From NCBI GenBank assembly GCA_001936135.1, contig CP012819.1:1769501-1833500 (forward strand): a stretch of 64,000 bases of DNA. The letters run 5' to 3'. How positions within the stretch are numbered: position 1 is the stretch's first letter; each line of letters starts with the position of its first letter. Below the pieces are notes generated by a model, which was given only the letters and a program-made list of their open reading frames with translations, made no database searches and had not been told where the DNA came from. Of the stretch, positions 10,494-20,472 are shown one piece after another. A program made the translations under genes and the position numbers. The stretch is from Saccharomycopsis fibuligera x Saccharomycopsis cf. fibuligera. Lineage: Eukaryota > Ascomycota > Saccharomycetes > Ascoideales > Saccharomycopsidaceae.

Positions 10494-10747
10494 TGTTGTG
10501 TTTAAATGAGGGTTAGTTCTCTACTAAGTATTTTAAACACGTTTGTTATTGTTATTATCGTTATCGATGGGTATATCGGCTTATCATTTATTCCACCCAT
10601 CGCTATATACACAAGTTAAAAGGAACACTTCGCCGACCTTTATACAAGATTTTCGACAATTTGAAGGACACTTGAAGGATCCTTCAGACGGTTGTGAACA
10701 CAAACTGATCAGGAATGCGAACACAATGAAGGAAAATGTTCGCAACA
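10494..10747 (-). repeat. B1 LTR (5' in element orientation)
   Basis: 254 bp, 253 of 254 identical by eye to 7843-8096. It is followed by target duplication CTAAT and the last 8 bp of the A1 LTR. Confidence 0.9.
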
Positions 10748-10771
10748 CTAATTTGTTACATGCACAATGAC

Positions 10772-10856
10772 GCCTCGCTAGCACAATCGGTAGTGCATTC
10801 GACTCTTATAGTATTCGGTTATCGAAAGGTTGCGGGTTCGAGCCCCGCGTGGGGCT
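10772..10856 (+). tRNA. tK(CUU): tRNA-Lys(CUU), 12-nt intron at 10809-10820
   Basis: The cloverleaf can be drawn by hand. Acceptor GCCTCGC pairs with GTGGGGC (two G-U pairs), with discriminator T. D-stem is GCAC/GTGC. Anticodon stem TTCGA/TCGAA encloses CT-CTT-A, then the intron TAGTATTCGGTT, then A. The T-arm is GCGGG-TTCGAGC-CCCGC. Anticodon CTT means Lys, and the sequence resembles S. cerevisiae tRNA-Lys(CUU). The intron sits after position 37, the canonical place. A T-run at 10859-10863 can serve as the Pol III terminator. Eleven nt upstream lies the outer end of element A1. Confidence 0.93.
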
Positions 10857-10875
10857 TATTTTTGGAGTAGTATTT

Positions 10876-11101
10876 CCACGAACATTAGGTTCTAGACCAA
10901 CAAACTTGAATGCAGTTAACCAATATTTATCACTGAATAACTTCACGGATCCTTTATCTTGCAGCAAGATACACGTATTTACTCCTGCTAATCGCGAATA
11001 AATAGCATGTTTTTTATTCAGTCCGACTATTATTCAAAGAGGGTCTAACCCTATCGGTTTATTGATTTGTTGTCAAGGCTTTTACTTCCGTAAATATGAG
11101 C
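10876..11101 (+). repeat. Family D LTR fragment (solo)
   Basis: Starts CGAACATTAGGTTCTAGACC, then follows the family D LTR pattern (CAACAAACTTGAAT, a CGCGA-type core, GGCTTTTAC, AATATGAGC). It stops matching before the usual TCAGTATTC end. It lies 20 bp past the tRNA-Lys gene. The stretch after it, to about 11300, shows nothing I recognise. Confidence 0.7.
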
Positions 11102-11302
11102 CGCTGTTTGGCCGCATTGGATCTCTTACAGTAGGCTGCCAAATGTGCGGTTTGTGGACCCGGAATCGAAAAGCTTTTGTTTCTATTAAAGTCATACAAC
11201 ATTCAATAGACGACAATTTTTGGTTCTCACGTAATGCTAACATCAAGGGATCAATCCTTTTGGATGGCAGAGCCATATTGTGTTGAACTTCAAAAACTCG
11301 TT

Positions 11303-12349
11303 TTTGTAAAAAGTAGGATGTAAGGTAGAAGAGAAAAAATACAACGTTTATCAGAGTAGATAAAGAAAGTAAAGTTTGTTAAGCTCAGTTAGGTAAGGTA
11401 GTAAGAAACGTAGAGAACGATAAAAGAAAAGAAGCGGGAAAGCACCATGTTCAGTGGCAAAAATAAGTGGCAAAACTGAAATCAGAGTGGCGTAATAAGA
11501 GTGGCGGGAAAAAGAAAATTTTTCACGCTGCAGTAAGGATCGGCACAGCGTCTAGACGGGCACCTAGACGGGGCACCTAGGCGGCATGAAAAAGTAAACA
11601 AACCACATGCGTCAGAACCGTATACCATGCAAATGGATGAACGCTATATCCTGGCGAGGGATGAAGAAATAAAAAGGAGTAACGAAGATGAAGGATTGGA
11701 AAGTGAAGAGGGTAAGGGACAAAGGAAAATGAATGTTTGAAATTCAACAATACTGAGGGTGCCAAAGACATTATGCAATGCCACATTGCAAACGGACATG
11801 CCAAGTTTAAGCAGTTGAAGGCTATCATCAAATACATGGGGTTCACTGACCAAGAGATCTAGAATGTGTTGAAGACTTGCGAGACTTGCAGCTCTGTGGT
11901 TCAAAAGCGCTCTGGCAACCCCCCACAGCAAGCCAGAAGACTTTACTATTGGGGAGATGTTGGATTTATACCAATTAATATCTTTCATACCGTCCATTTG
12001 GTATAATCTCCTTTTTGGTAAACTGCCTTTTGCGGCCGAGAACATTTGAGCGCACGCATGGTTGCTAAGGAGAACAATATCAGCTGTGATCGAAAACTTA
12101 ATATCACCTGAGCATTATGGGTGAGTAATGAAACTATTATATATAGTCTAAAAGACAGAATGTTTTTATTAAATGATAGAGTTTATAATAAGTAAGGAAA
12201 TATAAGACCAATTTCATTACTAAAGAAAAATATTAGTAGCTCAGTAGGTGGCTATCCTTCACTACTAGAGGAGAGACTAGTCTAGCCAGTGCTATCCAGA
12301 GGAGACAACCTCAGGTATGGGTAGCAGATATAGTCACTATACTCCGACA
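11303..12349. mobile_element. Rearranged family C pieces
   Basis: Four joined pieces: a leader fragment in minus orientation (about 11307-11752, matching 1553-1995); an integrase zinc-binding fragment in plus orientation (about 11753-11955, containing MQCHIANGHAKFKQLK); the internal end that precedes the LTR (about 11960-12084, matching 2623-2745 inverted); and the first ~265 bp of an LTR in plus orientation (12085-12349). The switch of orientation between leader and integrase shows rearrangement. Broken and old. Confidence 0.75.
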
Positions 12350-12594
12350 GGAAGAGGGGTAATGCTCTAGATAAAATAAAGAAGATAAATATATTGTAAT
12401 CAAAGGAGGAAGACTTCACTTACTGTTATTCTATATAGAATACATAACAGTTATAATGGCGAACCTTGCTTCTTATATAGTTATTGTTAGGAGGTTCGTA
12501 ACCAGGGGCCATCTATAACTATGGGCAACCTGTAGCTAAGAGCTACCAGTCTGAGTTAACTTTATCAGAAGTTATCCTGAACTGATTTGTTACA
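12350..12594 (-). repeat. Family A LTR fragment
   Basis: Matches the A LTRs from GGAAGAG-GTAATGCTCTAG to the end TGATTTGTTACA. The first ~80 bp are missing where it abuts the family C LTR piece. It is immediately followed by the 5' LTR of B2. Confidence 0.85.
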
Positions 12595-12600
12595 GGCTTT

Positions 12601-12840
12601 TTTGCGGACATTCCCTTCGTTGTGTTCGCATTCCTGATCAGTCTGTATTCACAACCGTCAGAAGGTGCCTTGAAGTTGTCGAAAATCTTGTATAAAGGTC
12701 GGCGACGTGTTCATTTTAACTTGTATATATAGCCATGGGCGGAATAAAGTATAAGCCGATATACCCATCGATAACGATAATAAAATAACAAACGTGCTTA
12801 CAATACTTAGTAGAGAACTAACACTCTTTTAAACATAACA
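12601..12840 (+). repeat. B2 5' LTR
   Basis: About 240 bp, from a degenerate TTTGCGGACATT start to AACATAACA. It is the reverse complement pattern of the B1 LTRs, as expected for the opposite orientation. Confidence 0.8.
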
Positions 12841-12968
12841 TTACTTGTTCGTAATTTAACTAGGTGAATGTTGAGAACATACTATATACTTAAATAATTG
12901 ACAAACAAGACAATCAAAGACAATCCACCGAAAAGCTAGCGGTTGAAGACTCAAACAACGGGCAAAAG

Positions 12969-14190
12969 TTGGAAACCAGAAATGAAAGTGGTGCAGAGAC
13001 AGAAAACAGAGTTAGAGATGTTGCGGAAGTAAATAGCTCAGATTCTGATGAAGAACCAAAGAAGAAAGGAAAAGTTGAATTATTCGACGCAGTACAGTGT
13101 TACATGTTTAAATACTCAAACAGATATACGAGAGAAAAGTTAAGAATCGCTGATGGTCCAGAAATATACATGCTCTACTTGAAAAAGGAAATTGACCTCT
13201 TATCGAAATTAGGAACAGTCGAAAACGAACACTAAGAATGGATTTGAGTTAACACCTTAGACACTTTGTCTTTAAGAAAAGTTAAAGATGCTTTTGCAAA
13301 TAACTTAACTGACCTTCGTTTCGAACCAGCGGACATGGAATGAAAGCTCAAAGAAGTAAAACAAGTTTTATTTACTACTTTGAGGGAAATCACCGAACGG
13401 TTACGACGTCAAGATAAACAACAAGTACACGAATCATTTGAAAAACAACTAAACAAGGTGACTGATATCGTTAACACGCTTCCAAAAACAGTTCAGGAGG
13501 TATACCATGAACAGTTATTTAGATATGTTCGCGAAAGTTCTCACAGAGAATATAACAAGGTTTTATTTGAACTCGAATCTCACGCAGCAACAGCGATGCG
13601 GCAAACATCTAGAGAAGACAATGGTAGATTAGGTATTAATCTAAGTGGAACAATAGTTTTGATGAGGGACATCCGTAACACATACGTGTCAAATCCAAAG
13701 TTCCACGCTATGGCAATAAGAGGAGAGTCACAAAGGAGACAAACTTTAAGCTTGGAAACCAATCCATGCGGACAGAAAAAAAACGGTCGTCCGCAAGGAC
13801 AATAAACTATTAACAATAAAGAGTTCATTCCACGACAAATATTTGTGGACCGATATGAAACTTGTGGGACTTGAAAATAGTTTAAGTTTTATGGATACAG
13901 GTACTGGTGTAAACTTGATAAAAGAAGTTCCGAATGAGATAGAAGTAAGAAGCTCGAAACCAATAAGTTCAAAGTTAGGAAACCAGGACGTAACGCTTCT
14001 TTCCAAAACGTGCAAAATTTTTAGTCATAAATTGAAGAAATTTATCTTATTTTACGTCGATCCAAAGCTTCCTGTAAAGCTTATAGTAGGTGCTGATATC
14101 TGCAAGACGATATTGAATTTAACTGAGACTTTATTAATTAGCTTGACAGATGAGGACAAAAACAATGACCGTATCTCGAACATTAGGTAA
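12969..14190 (+). CDS. B2 gag and protease regions
   Basis: A charged, helical gag-like region (about 12969-13805) is followed by a protease-like region with FMDTGTGVNLI (about 13891-13923), which matches the retropepsin D-T-G signature. The order and size fit Ty3/gypsy gag-protease. The region is broken in several places, and no intact product is implied. Confidence 0.65.
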
Positions 14191-14456
14191 AAATTTAAAA
14201 TTCTGTTTCGAGATCCAGATTTAATCACAGAACAAGTTTCAGGAAAACAGGAATTACCATTCAAGCATAAGATTGAGTTAATTCCAGAAGCTCCAACCAG
14301 AATTCATGTGAAGCCATATAAATCATCTCCAGTACAAAACGAGTACTCACTGAAATTATAACAAAGCTCTTAAAATCCGGAATAATTGAATACTCAGACA
14401 GTCAAACGGTATCACGAGGGTTCACAGTTCCCAAAAAAGATGGTGCACACAGATTC

Positions 14457-16013
14457 GTGGTCAACTACCAAACTATCAATGCTAATTCTATTACTCCAGT
14501 ATCGGCGAGTATAAGCGACGAAGAGTTGTTAACAGCATTTGGAGATGCTACGATATTCAGCAAACTAGACTTATCATCTGGATATCATCAGGTTAAAATG
14601 GACAGCAAATCAGAGCCGTTAACTGCTTTTGTTACTCACATGGGTGTTTTCCAATATACGCGTATGCCTTTCGGCTTGTCGGGTGCTCCAAACACATTTA
14701 GTAAAAATTTGAGTGCAATATTAAAGGAATTCTTATTTTGTGGTGTATTAATGTATATGGATGATATCTTGCTATATTCAGATACATATTCACAGCATTT
14801 GCAACTTATTCCTGACGTCTTTAAGATCCTTTCGGATTATGCTATTATCCTAAACGAAAGCAAATGTGAATTTTGCGTTGAGGAAACAGAGTTTCTCGGT
14901 CATGTAATACGTCATAGATCAGTTCAACCTATAATTAAGAAAACAGATGCTATAAAGAACTGGCCACCAATAAGAGCCAAAAAAGATGCTCAAAGCTTTT
15001 TAGGAACAGTGAACTATTTTCGAACATATATAGCACACTGCGCGCAAAAGTTTGAAGGCTTACGGGACTTCATCAAAGGAAAGCTGCAGTATAACGACAC
15101 GAAGGTTAGTCACTCCGTTCAACAATTGAAAGACGCTCTTACTTCAAAACCAGTTTTAGTTCCTCTCATTCCTAATGCTGATATTACGATTTATTGCGAT
15201 GCTTCAAATTCTGCCGCCGGTGCCATCATAGACATGTGGCAAAAGAATAATAATGTAGGTGTGCTTGCCTATTTTTCAAAAGCTTTTTCTTCTGAGGAAA
15301 TTATGTGGCCAATTTGGCAAAAAGAACTTTATTCGGTCGTACTACTGTTACAAAGCTTTGGTTACTTAATAGCGGATAGATCAATTGAAATTTATACTGA
15401 TAATCAAACTGTGGAATTTATAAGCCAGAAAAAATACGAGCCTCCAGAAGCAAAGTTGTACAGGTGGTTATCTTATTTAGCCAATTTTCAGTTCAAATTC
15501 TGTCCAGTTGGATCACAACAAAATCCATCTGATGGTCTATCACGCCAATATCAGAATACACCAGGGTATTGCATGTTACAATGTGAATTAGATGAATATC
15601 TCGCTGCTAATTATGAAGAGTTTCACACTCGCTTTGGTACCGCAACAGTCAAAGAAATTATTGATAATTACAGACATTTGCCAGAACCGTATCAGATAAT
15701 TTATAAACAAGAACAAAAACAGCCAGCTGAAGAACCTCAATTAGTTGGCAAACAATTGGTGAGATATTACAAAGGATTGCTTTTCATGGGTGTTCCAGGA
15801 GATCATGCCACTGTTTTTGTTGTTGGTAGAGACGTACAATATAAGTTAGTGGAATCGGTTCATCAACAAGCTCATTTAGGTCAATGGAAAACAATTGCTG
15901 ACTTACTGAATTACATCTTTTTCACCAGGATGCAGAAAACTGTGAGAAAAGTTATTCAACAATGCAAGACATGTACTGCAAATAAGTCAATCAATTATAG
16001 CAACGTCCACTAA
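14457..16013 (+). CDS. B2 reverse transcriptase-RNase H and integrase zinc-binding end
   Basis: 518 codons with KLDLSSGYHQVKM, RMPFGLSGAPNTF, the YMDDILLYSD active-site box, CEFCVEETEFLGHVI and the connection region GTVNYFRTY. RNase H follows (IYCDASNSAAGAI, IEIYTDNQTVEF), and near the end an integrase zinc-binding end (CKTCTANK). This is the clearest gypsy-type signature in family B, and the sequence is well separated from family A. Confidence 0.85.
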   Translation: MVNYQTINANSITPVSASISDEELLTAFGDATIFSKLDLSSGYHQVKMDSKSEPLTAFVTHMGVFQYTRMPFGLSGAPNTFSKNLSAILKEFLFCGVLMYMDDILLYSDTYSQHLQLIPDVFKILSDYAIILNESKCEFCVEETEFLGHVIRHRSVQPIIKKTDAIKNWPPIRAKKDAQSFLGTVNYFRTYIAHCAQKFEGLRDFIKGKLQYNDTKVSHSVQQLKDALTSKPVLVPLIPNADITIYCDASNSAAGAIIDMWQKNNNVGVLAYFSKAFSSEEIMWPIWQKELYSVVLLLQSFGYLIADRSIEIYTDNQTVEFISQKKYEPPEAKLYRWLSYLANFQFKFCPVGSQQNPSDGLSRQYQNTPGYCMLQCELDEYLAANYEEFHTRFGTATVKEIIDNYRHLPEPYQIIYKQEQKQPAEEPQLVGKQLVRYYKGLLFMGVPGDHATVFVVGRDVQYKLVESVHQQAHLGQWKTIADLLNYIFFTRMQKTVRKVIQQCKTCTANKSINYSNVH

Positions 16014-17254
16014 TGCCAGCACTCAGCGTTGGACAAGTACTCCACATGGATATTTTAACTCACTTGCCAACAATCAAGGATCAGAACCATATCTTCAATC
16101 AAATTTTGGTTGTAGTCGACAGATTGTCGAAACGTATTTACCTTGAACCAATTGTGGCAAATGCAACCTCAACAACTATAATCAACATACTAGTGAAATT
16201 ATTTACACGACATTATTTTCCAAAGGTCATCATTGCTGATTTAGATGCTAAATTTACTTCACGAGTTTTTAAGAAATTTCTAGAAACTTATAGTGTTAAC
16301 ATTATCTTTGCGACTCCCAACCATCATCAGTCTAATGGTCTAGCAGAACGCACTATTCGCACGGTCAGTCAAGTACTCAAACGTTATATGGAATTGTTTT
16401 CAAATTGGCTTGAGTACTTACCCATTATTGAATATTACTTGAACGAAGCAAAGCAAACGCGTGGTTTCAATGCTTTTCAAATTAGTACAGGCAGAAACAA
16501 TGTTTGACCAGCTCCACAATCAACCCATTTTCTGCAAGAAGTTGTTCCTTGGCATGAACTAAAGGACCCCAAAAAGCGTGAACACTACAATGAGAATCTA
16601 AACGCTTTCGCCAATTACGTTCAGTTTCAAGATGACCATCATCAGGTAATTTGGAGATCAGTCAAGAATGAGGACATTGACAACATTATCAGTCGCGAGT
16701 TTAAAGCCAACAACTTTAGACCGATTCAGAAGTTTCGAGAAAACGACTTAGTATTTGTTCATCGACTTGCTTTCCATAGTGCAACTATAAGCAAGTGGGA
16801 TCCAATATATTTTGGGCCATATCGCTGTGTTTCGGAGATCAACGAATATAACCAAATTTCTATAAACATTCCTCTTCGGCGAAGTCTACACAATCAAAAA
16901 TTCTTATGCAAATGGTTAAAACCTTACAAACGTCAGAATGACTCTGATTTTAGTTATTTACACCGAGTTTTTCAGGATTATCTCAACTGTCCACAGAAGC
17001 GTCAATTGAAAGCACGATTAGATGATATTAAAGAGATTATTTTTATTGATATTGCTAATGAGGAGATATCTGCCACGTTTCACCGTGCTCCTCCCCATAT
17101 AGCCGGTATTTTTGATGTTGCCACCTGGATGGAATGTGTGCCACAAGCAATAACTAAGAGATTGTTGAAAACGTTTTTGATACGAACGGAACAAGAACCA
17201 ACAGGCCAATTGGTTGATACTTGGTCACTGGATTGGGAGAAGATGTCAAGTTGA
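16013..17254 (+). CDS. B2 integrase core and tail region
   Basis: Integrase core with VVVDRLSKRIYLEPI, IADLDAKFTS and TPNHHQSNGLAERTIR, followed by a basic tail with a GPY-like segment. No chromodomain is evident. The tail is shared with B1 (9529-10389). The region is broken. Confidence 0.75.
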
Positions 17255-18442
17255 GACACGTAATTAAATTACAGTTTTAGAAGTAAACATATCTTCAAAT
17301 AATTTCAACATATTGTTAACATATCTTCACATAATTTCAACCTAGTGTTAACATATTTTCAACATATTTTCACTATGTTGCATGTTGACCCATGTTTTTG
17401 GTATACACAATAACTACTCGACAGCAACATAATTATTAGGTATGTATATTCGGCGAATTTAGTTGGTATTATTACGATTTAGTACGATTTTTTTGTTTTT
17501 AAAGAAACAACAACACGAGAGTTATAGACTGAGATAAACAAGAGCAAATACTATGCACTGACTTAAAACTAGTATCTAGCGCGAGGTCGCTTTCTGCCCA
17601 ACAAGGGGAAGAATAAGTTGTCAGTCCATTGTGGCCAAAGGCTACAATGACAACTAGCAATCTAGGAAAGAGTAAACGAATGACTCGACGATGATGAAGC
17701 GTTAAAGATTGATTAACGAAAGGTCGTGAATGAAAAGAAGTTGGATTTATTCCTCTTCGAACATGGACCCTCGGAGGTCGTGGATGGAATGAAGTTGGAT
17801 CTAGTCCTCTTCGAAGTTTGGATTCTTGGAGATCCTCGATACGAAAGATGGACGTTTATGTACATCTTTTAAAATAAGCGAAACGCTGAATTATCGAGTT
17901 GATTGAAACGGATCTGGATAGATGATGGTATTATTAGATTATATTTATTGCTCTGCTAGTCTGACGTATTTAATGGCAAATGGTTGTACGGAGGTTTAGT
18001 ATAGACCAGGTACCAATTACTGGCAAGACAACTCTGATTGGACCTGCTGGTGTTGGCCCTGCCTTAGAAATGCATTGCAAATTGGTTCGCAGTCAATTAG
18101 CCGGGATGTGCACAAGAACGCATCACACCTTTTCTTTCTGGCCAAAAGAAGAGTTTTTTATTTTTATGTTTCTTATTTTTCATTCAGCATGCATGCAATT
18201 TACACTTTTCATTTATAAATTTTTGATGTTAACATTTCTTCCTATTTTTGTTATCTTCTACAAGTTGAAAGAGCGGAATGGAACGATGGGAGTAGTTTTG
18301 GGATTTGGTCCGCAATGTGGTAATAGCGGTTATATGTTTCCCGCTTCGTGTACCAGAACTGCCTCGTGAAATTCTGAGCCTTCGCTGGGTAGTACAGATT
18401 GGAGATAATTTCGAGGGCGAAATTTTGTCGAGGCAGGGAAGT
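17255..18442 (+). other. B2 long 3' non-coding region
   Basis: 1.2 kb between integrase and the 3' LTR, also present inverted in B1 (8097-9528). It contains degenerate 32-bp repeat units (17285-17375), two units of the 54-bp repeat (17705-17850) and a 129-codon frame (17980-18369) whose coding status is doubtful. A purine-rich tract ends it. Confidence 0.7.
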
Positions 18443-18685
18443 GTTGCGAACATTTCCTTCGTTGTGTTCGCATTCCTGATCAGTCTGTATTCACAACCGT
18501 CAGAAGGTGCCTTGAAGCTGTCTAAAATCTTGTATAAAGGTCGGCGACGTGTTCCTTTTAACTTGTGTATATAGGATGGGCGCAATAAAGGGTAAGCCGA
18601 TATACCCATCGATAACGATAATAACCTTAACAATACGTGTTTAAAAAATACTTAGTAGAGAACTAACCCTCTTTTAAACACAACA
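18443..18685 (+). repeat. B2 3' LTR
   Basis: 243 bp, TGTTGCG...CACAACA. Its last ~140 bp, followed by GGGTTT and the A2 LTR, recur inverted at 33526-33670 beside A3. Confidence 0.88.
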
Positions 18686-18691
18686 GGGTTT

Positions 18692-19016
18692 TGTAAGAGA
18701 TGGGGTCGTAGGATCTGAATTAAGACGTGAAAAAGTTTATGGATTCATAGTTATTTCTAGGATGGACTAGGAAGAGAGGTAATGCTGTAGATAAAATAAA
18801 GAAAAAAAATATATTGTAATGAAAGGAAGATCACTTCGCTTACTGCTATTCTATATAGAATACATAATAGTTATAATGGCGAACCCAGCTTCTAATATAG
18901 TTATTGTTAGGAGGTTCGTAAGCAGGCGTCATCTGGTGCCAGGGTCTGACTGTAGCCAAGAGCTACCGGTCTAAGAGTTAACTTTATCAGAAGTTATTCT
19001 AAACTGGTTTGTTACA
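18692..19016 (-). repeat. A2 3' LTR
   Basis: 325 bp, very close to the 3' LTR of A3 (33201-33525) and clearly different from the A1 LTRs. Confidence 0.9.
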
Positions 19017-20442
19017 CTTCCTCCCCCTTAGAGGCTACCCCAGTTCTTTTGAGATAGTTAATTTGTTCAGTTAAAGCATTTCGTAAATTGGTTGGTACTT
19101 TAGTTCTGAAGAATTCAAACGATATAGGCGTGGCATGCTCAGGTTTGCAATCTTGCCAAAACACATGCAAGTAGTCTTTTGCAATGCCAGCTATTGCAAT
19201 AATTTCATCTGCCCTAGCAGCGGCTTCTATTTCGTTTCTAGGAGGTTCTTTTGGATATAGAACGTCAGGTTCTTTGTATAATTTCAACCATCTAACATTA
19301 ATAACTCTATGCTGTTTGGTTATATAAGGTAAGTCTAATTCAACAGCACTTTCCCCCACTTTTTTAACAATTTTATATGGTCCGAGGTATACTGGGTGAA
19401 TTTTCTTATACGGACCATCAGCACCAAAATGAGCATCTCTGTGGAGAAGGACCCAATCTCCAATATCAAAAGAGATTTCGCGACGGTTTTCATCTGCAAT
19501 TACCTGAGACCGATGTTGTTGTTGTAATAAATATTCTCTTGTGCGCTGGAGTACAGCTTGAGCGGCTTTCAAATATTCTTCCGTAGGTGTGACATTGCCT
19601 TCAGAAAATCGTCTACCATAAAAAGGGTCTGGAGCTTCATAACGGTGGTCTGCAAAAAATGGAGTGCACTTGATACTGTGGTGGTAGGAGGTGTTGTAAG
19701 CAAATTCTACCATAGGTAAAAATTTTCGCCAAGAACAGAATTGATTAAAGCAATACCGACGTAGTATCCCAGTTAGGGTTTTCGTGGTTCTCTTGGTTTG
19801 GCAGTTAGTTTCCGGATGATTGGCTGTGCTCATCTTTAACTTAATTCCCAATTTGTCCATAATAGTTTGATACATGACACTTTGAAACCGAACATCTCTA
19901 TCCGAGACTATTTCATTGGGAATACCATGTAAACGGAATACTTCATTTATCAAAATCATAGCTGTGCTATATCCAGTGATCGTTCTGCTCACTGGTAAGA
20001 AATGAGAGTATTTTGTTAATCTATCCACGACAACTAATACCTTGTCTGTTTTACCAGACGGTGGAAACCCAGTAACAAAATCGATGGAGATACTCAGCCA
20101 TCGAGACTGTGGAATCTCTAATGGTTCAAGCAAATTATTAGTAGTAGGACCAGCTAATGTGCGTTGGCAAACATCGCAACGATGGACAAAACGTTTGATA
20201 TCAGCAAACATAGAAGGCCAATAATATTTCTCAGCTAGTTTCAAATATAATTTGTACAGACTTAAATGAGTAACACCATGGGTTTCGGCTAGTAAATCCT
20301 TTTGATAAGCCTGAGGAACACATAATCTGAGCAGGCTAGATTCAGTAATAGGATTATCATACCAAAGTTTGTTGTTCTGAATCTTAAATAACTTATCAAA
20401 TTTCGTTAATCTTGCATTAGCAGCGAGTTTTTCAATTTTCAT
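19012..20442 (-). CDS. A2 integrase (looks whole)
   Basis: 476 codons in one frame with the HHCC zinc end, D,D,E core landmarks (SIDFVTGFPPS, SDRDVRFQSV, ANHPETNCQTKR) and the GPY/F module (GPYKIVKKVGESAVEL). By eye it differs from the A3 integrase at about half a dozen residues. Confidence 0.88.
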   Translation of the reverse strand: MKIEKLAANARLTKFDKLFKIQNNKLWYDNPITESSLLRLCVPQAYQKDLLAETHGVTHLSLYKLYLKLAEKYYWPSMFADIKRFVHRCDVCQRTLAGPTTNNLLEPLEIPQSRWLSISIDFVTGFPPSGKTDKVLVVVDRLTKYSHFLPVSRTITGYSTAMILINEVFRLHGIPNEIVSDRDVRFQSVMYQTIMDKLGIKLKMSTANHPETNCQTKRTTKTLTGILRRYCFNQFCSWRKFLPMVEFAYNTSYHHSIKCTPFFADHRYEAPDPFYGRRFSEGNVTPTEEYLKAAQAVLQRTREYLLQQQHRSQVIADENRREISFDIGDWVLLHRDAHFGADGPYKKIHPVYLGPYKIVKKVGESAVELDLPYITKQHRVINVRWLKLYKEPDVLYPKEPPRNEIEAAARADEIIAIAGIAKDYLHVFWQDCKPEHATPISFEFFRTKVPTNLRNALTEQINYLKRTGVASKGEEV

Positions 20443-20472
20443 TTTAAGGAACGGGTCTTCTTTATCATCTTG

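Larger units (their letters stand above)
7843..10747 (-). mobile_element. Element B1: short non-autonomous derivative of family B nested in the A1 LTR
   Basis: 2905-bp LTR element with 254-bp LTRs at 7843-8096 and 10494-10747 that differ at a single position by eye. It is flanked by the 5-bp duplication CTAAT (7838-7842 and 10748-10752). It keeps only an integrase-tail ORF and the long 3' non-coding region of family B. It lacks most of the protein-coding interior seen in B2, so it must have been mobilised by proteins supplied by a complete relative. The near-identical LTRs make it the youngest insertion recognised in the window. Confidence 0.9.
2961..10760 (-). mobile_element. Element A1: Ty3/gypsy retroelement, interrupted by B1, with 5-bp target duplication
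   Basis: Minus-strand Ty3-type element. Its LTRs are at 2961-3283 and 7528-7842 plus 10748-10760, the latter split by the nested element B1. The whole unit is bounded by TGCAC at 2956-2960 and 10761-10765, a 5-bp target-site duplication. The part order is gag (about 6700-7527), protease-RT-RNase H (4740-6737), integrase (3279-4709). GCGCTACCA at 7517-7525 lies 2 nt inside the LTR and is the complement of a primer-binding site for initiator tRNA-Met, as in Ty3. A purine-rich tract precedes the other LTR. The two LTRs are about 97% identical by eye, so it is fairly young. The coding part carries a small number of breaks (about two or three). Confidence 0.9.
12601..18685 (+). mobile_element. Element B2: Ty3/gypsy retroelement, family B, long 3' non-coding region
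   Basis: Plus-strand element of about 6.1 kb. LTRs are at 12601-12840 and 18443-18685. The gag region is about 12969-13805, protease about 13843-14190, RT-RNase H 14457-16013, integrase 16013-17254, and then a 1.2-kb 3' region with short tandem repeats before a purine tract (GAGGCAGGGAAG, 18431-18442). No clear target duplication and no obvious tRNA primer match next to the 5' LTR was seen. The LTRs differ at roughly 15-20 positions, so it is clearly older than B1. The element is broken, with about five breaks. Confidence 0.85.
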
